Assembly (NCBI GenBank): GCA_022798035.1
Contig: JAAWLS010000165.1
Location: 1-5,670 of the forward strand
Length of the DNA: 5,670 bases
Direction of reading: 5' to 3'
Origin: Lachnospiraceae bacterium
Lineage (GTDB): Bacteria; Bacillota; Clostridia; Lachnospirales; Lachnospiraceae
Below are positions 1 through 5,670 of this stretch, in pieces (the stretch's first letter is position 1; the number at the start of each line of letters is the position of its first letter). The position numbers and the translations under genes were made by a program. The notes beneath the pieces are model-generated. The model made no database searches and was not told where the DNA came from. It worked only from the letters and a program-made list of their open reading frames with translations.

Positions 1-243
1 GACAACAAATTCAATCTAATAAATCGACAGAATACGGTACATATCTGAATCTTATCGGAAGGATTTTTCTTTCATAGACACAGAAAAATTTACAGCCTCG
101 AGCGAAAACAAAGACGTTCTACTTCGTATACCCTACACCCTCTATTTTCGTACCAGATACACAGAAATGTCCATCTCCTTGGCTCATTCACCTGAGATAT
201 AGAAGTTAAAATTCCTTGATTTTTTGAGGAAAATCACTTGACA
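1..243. other. Unassigned low-GC sequence after the carA break
   Basis: No gene can be supported here. GC is about 36% (86 of the first 240 bases by hand count), visibly lower than the genes to the right. On the minus strand the carA frame has several stops; another minus frame is open for 47 codons (93-233) with only a GTG at 189-191; on the plus strand one frame is open for 59 codons (23-199) without a start near its beginning. None resembles a family I know. No tRNA, CRISPR repeat or clear terminator is visible. It could be the end of an inserted element, a rearrangement junction or decayed carA sequence; the sequence does not decide between these. Confidence 0.4.
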
Positions 244-393
244 TTATAGGGAGGGATCAGAAAGGATTTCCTGATATCCTACGGAAGAAGTATTGAATAC
301 AATCTCTGTAATTTTTTCAAGCTTGGATCCAACCCCGTATCCACAGTATTCGCTGCCATCGGACAGAATCAGCTTTCTGTCAAATTTTTTCAT
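244..393 (-). pseudogene. carA: Truncated carA: N-terminus of carbamoyl-phosphate synthase small subunit
   Basis: Only 49 codons, from ATG at 391-393 to TAA at 244-246. The peptide begins MKKFDRKLILSDGSEYCGYG and continues to VFNTSSVGYQEILSDPS at its end. This matches the CarA N-terminal pattern: a hydrophobic strand, D-G-x-x-(F/Y)-x-G-x-x-(F/Y)-G, then VFNT-x-x-x-GYQEI-(L/I)-(S/T)-DPS. Intact CarA is about 350-380 residues, with a C-terminal class I glutaminase domain supplying ammonia to CarB. Here the frame ends one residue after DPS, where the family normally continues with Tyr and a GQ(I/V)V segment, and neither the rest of this domain nor the glutaminase is recognisable downstream in any frame. 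The start is well formed, with a binding site and an ATGA overlap with purF, so it once followed purF in the operon. A functional 49-residue product is unlikely. A sequencing or assembly fault at the break is possible. Confidence 0.75.
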
Positions 394-1832
394 CGTACCT
401 GTACCTCTTTATCTCTAACCCCTTCAGACAGTTTCCTTTCAAAACGGTCCTTACGCAAATCCGCAGGGATTTTAGTCGGATATTCCCCCTGAAAACAGGC
501 GGCGCAATAATTCTCGCTGTCTATCAGTTTATTCAGCTTTTCTATTGGTAAATATCCCAGAGAATCCACTCCAATCATCCGTGCAATCTCATCCATACTA
601 TGATGGCATGCAATCAGGTTTTCTTCAGAATCAATATCCGTTCCATAATAACAGGGATATAAAAACGGAGGCGCAGAAATTCTCATATGGATCTCTTTCG
701 CTCCGGCATCACGCAAAAGTTTTACAATACGTTTGCTGGTCGTCCCTCTGACGATGGAATCATCAATCAGTACAACTCTTTTCCCATCAATTGCCTTCTT
801 GACAGGGCTCAGCTTGATCCTCACCTTATCCAAACGTTCATTTTGTCCTGGTGAAATGAACGTCCTTCCAATATATTTATTTTTTATCAGTCCGATCCCG
901 TAAGGAATTCCTGATTTTCCCGCATACCCCAATGCCGCGTCCAGTCCGCTGTCGGGAACGCCAATCACAATATCCGCGCATTCGGGATAGCTCTCTGCCA
1001 GTAATTCTCCGGCTTTCATACGAGATTCATGTACGGATATGCCATCTATAACAGAATCCGGTCTTGCAAAATAGATGTATTCAAAAATACAGGTTCTTTT
1101 CCTCTGTTTTTCACAGTGTTCTCTTCTTGATTCCACACCGTTTTTTGTAAACACCAGAATCTCTCCCGGCAGCACATCACGAATAAATTCTGCTCCTACC
1201 GCTGACAAGGCGCAGCTTTCGGATGCAGCCACATATGCCCCGTCCGCTGTCTTTCCATAGCAAAGCGGCCGGAACCCATATGGATCCCTTGCCGCAATCA
1301 TCTTTGTAGAAGAAATCAGCACCAACGAATAAGCGCCTTCCAGTAAATTCATAGTATTGCTGACTGCTTCCTCTATACTTGGCGTCATAAGCCTTTCTCT
1401 TGTAATCACATAAGCGATGGTTTCCGTATCGCTGGTTGTATGGAAAATTGCTCCCGATAATTCCAGCCTATCGCGAAGTTCCAATGAATTGGTCAGATTT
1501 CCATTATGCGCCAGCGCCATCTTTCCTTTCTGGTGATTGACTTCAATGGGCTGGCAGTTATTTCTTGTGTTTCCGCCGGTTGTTCCATATCTTACATGTC
1601 CTACCGCCATATTTCCCATCGGAAAGTGAGTTAAAGTATCTTTAGAAAACACCTCGCTGACAAGCCCCAGATCTTTATAGGAAGAAAATACGCCGTCATC
1701 ATTCACAACGATTCCACAGCTCTCCTGTCCTCTGTGCTGCAAGGCATACAGCCCATAATAAACAATGCCTGCGGCGTTTCTCTTTTTTGTACCCATCACG
1801 CCGAATACACCGCACTCTTCATGAATAGCCAT
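390..1832 (-). CDS. purF: Amidophosphoribosyltransferase (glutamine PRPP amidotransferase)
   Basis: First committed step of purine synthesis: transfers the glutamine amide nitrogen to PRPP, giving 5-phosphoribosylamine. It has 480 residues, the usual length. The N-terminal nucleophile glutaminase domain begins after a six-residue propeptide (MAIHEE), so Cys7 of ECGVFGV becomes the catalytic N-terminus after processing. It continues with LQHRGQESCGI (31-41), GHVRYGTTGG (78-87), AHNGNL (108-113) and TSDTE (133-137). The phosphoribosyltransferase half has SRPDS-like FARPDS (255-260), GVPDSG (291-296), GLIKNKYIGRTFI (314-326) and the PRPP loop VLIDDSIVRGTT (354-365). Cys248, Cys394, Cys443 and Cys446 match the four 4Fe-4S ligands of the Bacillus-type enzyme, so this is the oxygen-sensitive Fe-S class. 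The start is fixed by the propeptide and an upstream GGAGGGA. The stop overlaps the following carA-like start as ATGA. Confidence 0.97.
   Translation of the reverse strand: MAIHEECGVFGVMGTKKRNAAGIVYYGLYALQHRGQESCGIVVNDDGVFSSYKDLGLVSEVFSKDTLTHFPMGNMAVGHVRYGTTGGNTRNNCQPIEVNHQKGKMALAHNGNLTNSLELRDRLELSGAIFHTTSDTETIAYVITRERLMTPSIEEAVSNTMNLLEGAYSLVLISSTKMIAARDPYGFRPLCYGKTADGAYVAASESCALSAVGAEFIRDVLPGEILVFTKNGVESRREHCEKQRKRTCIFEYIYFARPDSVIDGISVHESRMKAGELLAESYPECADIVIGVPDSGLDAALGYAGKSGIPYGIGLIKNKYIGRTFISPGQNERLDKVRIKLSPVKKAIDGKRVVLIDDSIVRGTTSKRIVKLLRDAGAKEIHMRISAPPFLYPCYYGTDIDSEENLIACHHSMDEIARMIGVDSLGYLPIEKLNKLIDSENYCAACFQGEYPTKIPADLRKDRFERKLSEGVRDKEVQVR
404..410 (-). promoter_or_regulatory. Ribosome binding site of the carA-like frame
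   Basis: AAAGAGG on the minus strand lies 10 bases before the ATG at 391-393 and inside the purF 3' end. A second AGG is closer (4 bases), produced by a tandem hexamer, GTACCT twice at 395-406 on the plus strand. It indicates that the carA start was a genuine translated start coupled to purF. Confidence 0.5.
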
Positions 1833-1836
1833 CCCC

Positions 1837-3601
<1,765 letters not shown>

Positions 3602-5670
3602 TTATTTTACGCCAAACAGTAAATCGCCATAAGTTGGAAATGGCCAGTATTTCTTTGCCGTCATCGTTTCTGCCTCGTCGCAGGCAGCTCTTAATTCTCC
3701 CATTTTTCCCAAAACAGCATCTCGAATCATATAGGATTCGGCTTCCACATCCTTTGCATCCCGGAGTTTTATCACTGCTTCTTTCAATTCATCTGTCTTA
3801 ATCGCAATCTGATCTTCCAATCTTGCAAGGTTTTTCACAAGCTCCATCTCATAACTGCATGAAATTGAATCATCGACCGCCTTTTTTGCCGCCGCTGTAT
3901 TTGCGAGCTCCAGTACATATGCGCTTACTGCCGGAGCAATTTCTGTCTTTGCCATATCGATCATGGTATTTGCTTCAATCAGAACCGTCTTACAATAGTT
4001 TTCCAGCATAATTTCACATCTGGACTTCAGCTCCGCTTCTGAAAACACTTTATGAGACGTCAGCATCCGTACATTCTTTTCATCCAGCAAATGCGGCATA
4101 CAATCCGGTGTTGTACGATAGTTAAGAAGCCCTCTCTTTTCCACAGCTTCTTTAATCCATGTCTCGTCATAGCCATTCCCGTTAAAAATAACATGTTTAT
4201 GATCTTTGATGGTCTTGCGAATCATTTCATGCAGTACATCTTCAAAATTCTCCGCTTTTTCCAGTCTGTCCGCATAGATTTTCAAGCTTTCCGCCACCGC
4301 GCTGTTCAGCATGATATTGGCGCAGGCAATGCTGTTAGAGGAACCAAGCATACGAAATTCAAATTTATTTCCGGTAAACGCAAACGGCGACGTACGATTG
4401 CGGTCTGTGGTATCGCGGTTAAACTTTGGAAGTACGTCCACGCCCAGTTTCATCTGTGTTTTTTCAGTTCCCTCATATGGAATACCGGTTTCAATCGCTT
4501 CCAGCACTGCATTCAACTCTTCTCCAAGGAAAATAGAAATGACTGCCGGGGGCGCTTCGTTTGCCCCAAGTCTGTGATCGTTTCCTGCTGTCGCGACAGA
4601 AAGGCGGAGCAGATCCTGATAATCGTCCACCGCTTTAATAACCGCGCAAAGGAATAATAAAAACTGCGCGTTTTCATACGGCGTTTCTCCCGGCGACAAC
4701 AGATTCACGCCTCCATCTGCTGCCAACGACCAGTTGTTATGCTTTCCGCTTCCATTTACTCCGGCAAACGGTTTTTCATGAAGCAGGCACACCAGCCCAT
4801 GCTTTGCCGCAACCTTCTGCATAATTTCCATTGTCAGCTGGTTATGGTCTGTCGCAATATTTGTTGTTGTATAGATAGGGGCAAGTTCATGCTGTGCCGG
4901 GGCAACTTCGTTATGCTCTGTCTTTGCCAGAATGCCCAGCTTCCAGAGTTCCTCATTCAATTCTTCCATATAGGCCGCAACCCTCGGCTTGATCACTCCG
5001 AAATAATGATCGTCCATCTCCTGTCCCTTTGGCGGCTTGGTGCCAAAAAGAGTACGTCCCGTAAATCGAAGATCCCTCCTTTGTTCATACATTTCTTTTG
5101 TAATAAGGAAATACTCCTGTTCCGGCCCTACGGATGTGCGGACACATTTCACATCGTCATTTCCAAACAGATGAAGAATACGGAGCGCCTGCTTATTTAA
5201 CGCTTCCATTGAACGGAGCAACGGCGTTTTCTTATCCAACGCTTCTCCGCCATAAGAGCAGAATGCGGTAGGAATACACAATGTATTGCCCTTTATGAAC
5301 GCATAGGAAGTTGGATCCCATGCTGTGTATCCCCGCGCTTCAAAAGTAGCCCTAAGTCCGCCGGAGGGAAACGACGACGCATCCGGTTCTCCTTTTATCA
5401 GTTCCTTTCCGGAAAACTCCATAATCACCCCGCCGTCAGGAGATGGAGAAATAAAACTGTCGTGCTTTTCTGCCGTAACGCCGGTAAGCGGCTGGAACCA
5501 ATGCGTATAGTGAGTGGCGCCATGATCGACCGCCCAGTCTTTCATAGCTGCCGCTACTGCGTTTGCTACGCCAATATCAAGCTTTGCTCCTTCATCAATC
5601 GTCTTTCTCAAAGACTGATAAACCTTTGCCGATAAATTTGCTTTCATCACTCTGTCATCAAATACTTTAC
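3602..5670 (-). CDS. glnN: Type III glutamine synthetase (GSIII), 5' end outside window
   Basis: ATP-dependent ligation of ammonia to glutamate, giving glutamine; a cytoplasmic enzyme, known in this family as a large dodecamer. About 688 residues are visible. Taking Val at 5648-5650 as residue 1, GSIII signatures appear in order: [11 protein letters not shown] (47-57), EKHDSF (61-66), [10 protein letters not shown] (173-182, metal and glutamate site), [16 protein letters not shown] (245-260), [16 protein letters not shown] (293-308), RLGANEAPP (360-368), NRTSPFAF followed by FEFRMLGS (418-437), and the typical C-terminal end [15 protein letters not shown] (668-682). The family is usually about 690-730 residues, much longer than GSI. 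GTG (5648-5650) and ATG (5645-5647) are possible internal starts, but the frame stays open upstream and encodes KVFDDR, matching the conserved VF-D-VM segment before the core, so the true start lies beyond the right edge. TAA stop at 3602-3604. First gene of a cluster of glutamine-using enzymes. Family assignment is very secure; the start is unknown. Confidence 0.96.
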   Translation of the reverse strand, partial: KVFDDRVMKANLSAKVYQSLRKTIDEGAKLDIGVANAVAAAMKDWAVDHGATHYTHWFQPLTGVTAEKHDSFISPSPDGGVIMEFSGKELIKGEPDASSFPSGGLRATFEARGYTAWDPTSYAFIKGNTLCIPTAFCSYGGEALDKKTPLLRSMEALNKQALRILHLFGNDDVKCVRTSVGPEQEYFLITKEMYEQRRDLRFTGRTLFGTKPPKGQEMDDHYFGVIKPRVAAYMEELNEELWKLGILAKTEHNEVAPAQHELAPIYTTTNIATDHNQLTMEIMQKVAAKHGLVCLLHEKPFAGVNGSGKHNNWSLAADGGVNLLSPGETPYENAQFLLFLCAVIKAVDDYQDLLRLSVATAGNDHRLGANEAPPAVISIFLGEELNAVLEAIETGIPYEGTEKTQMKLGVDVLPKFNRDTTDRNRTSPFAFTGNKFEFRMLGSSNSIACANIMLNSAVAESLKIYADRLEKAENFEDVLHEMIRKTIKDHKHVIFNGNGYDETWIKEAVEKRGLLNYRTTPDCMPHLLDEKNVRMLTSHKVFSEAELKSRCEIMLENYCKTVLIEANTMIDMAKTEIAPAVSAYVLELANTAAAKKAVDDSISCSYEMELVKNLARLEDQIAIKTDELKEAVIKLRDAKDVEAESYMIRDAVLGKMGELRAACDEAETMTAKKYWPFPTYGDLLFGVK

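Noticed and set aside
23..199. A 59-codon plus-strand open stretch (and a 47-codon minus-strand stretch at 93-233) as a small protein gene
   Set aside because: The plus-strand stretch has no start codon near its beginning, the minus-strand one has only a late GTG, neither has a binding site and no family is recognised.
212..231. A hairpin (TTCCT/AGGAA arms) followed by TTTT on the minus strand, as a possible terminator
   Set aside because: Only five Watson-Crick pairs around a ten-base loop, low GC in the stem and a short T-run; too weak to call.
239..251. TTGACA followed by TATAGG on the plus strand as a promoter
   Set aside because: The two hexamers are only about two bases apart instead of about 17, so they cannot form a sigma-70-type promoter.
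4052..4657. A 201-codon open frame on the plus strand opposite glnN
   Set aside because: It lies wholly antisense to conserved glutamine synthetase codons, has no family resemblance and is rich in Phe, His, Arg and Cys, as expected of an antisense shadow.

Overview
This window reads as a chromosomal segment from a low-to-mid GC Gram-positive anaerobe, most likely a Lachnospiraceae-type clostridium. The basis is a type III glutamine synthetase, a clostridial-style Fe-S PurF with a short propeptide, strong AGGAGG-like ribosome binding sites and codon use with moderate AT bias. The genus cannot be fixed from the sequence alone.

All genes lie on the minus strand, so the biological order runs from high to low coordinates. 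It starts with a type III glutamine synthetase (5670 down to 3602), whose reading frame stays open through the right edge, so its first codons lie outside the window. A 118-base gap with no convincing terminator follows. Next comes CTP synthase, pyrG (3483 to 1837), then after only 4 bases the PRPP amidotransferase, purF (1832 to 390). purF ends in an ATGA overlap with a fourth reading frame (393 to 244) whose 49 residues are clearly the N-terminus of carbamoyl-phosphate synthase small subunit, carA. That frame stops abruptly right after the conserved DPS motif, and the roughly 350-residue remainder of CarA is not recognisable in any frame. The last 243 bases at the left edge hold no supported gene, are noticeably lower in GC (about 36% by hand count) and are unexplained.

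The genes share one theme. The first makes glutamine from glutamate and ammonia. The next three encode enzymes that spend the glutamine amide: CTP synthase and carbamoyl-phosphate synthase (both class I, triad-type glutaminase domains) and PurF (class II, N-terminal nucleophile). The layout therefore couples nitrogen assimilation to purine and pyrimidine synthesis. All catalytic motifs of the three main enzymes are intact, so this is an ordinary housekeeping locus. The broken carA and the anonymous sequence behind it are the main points deserving a second look.
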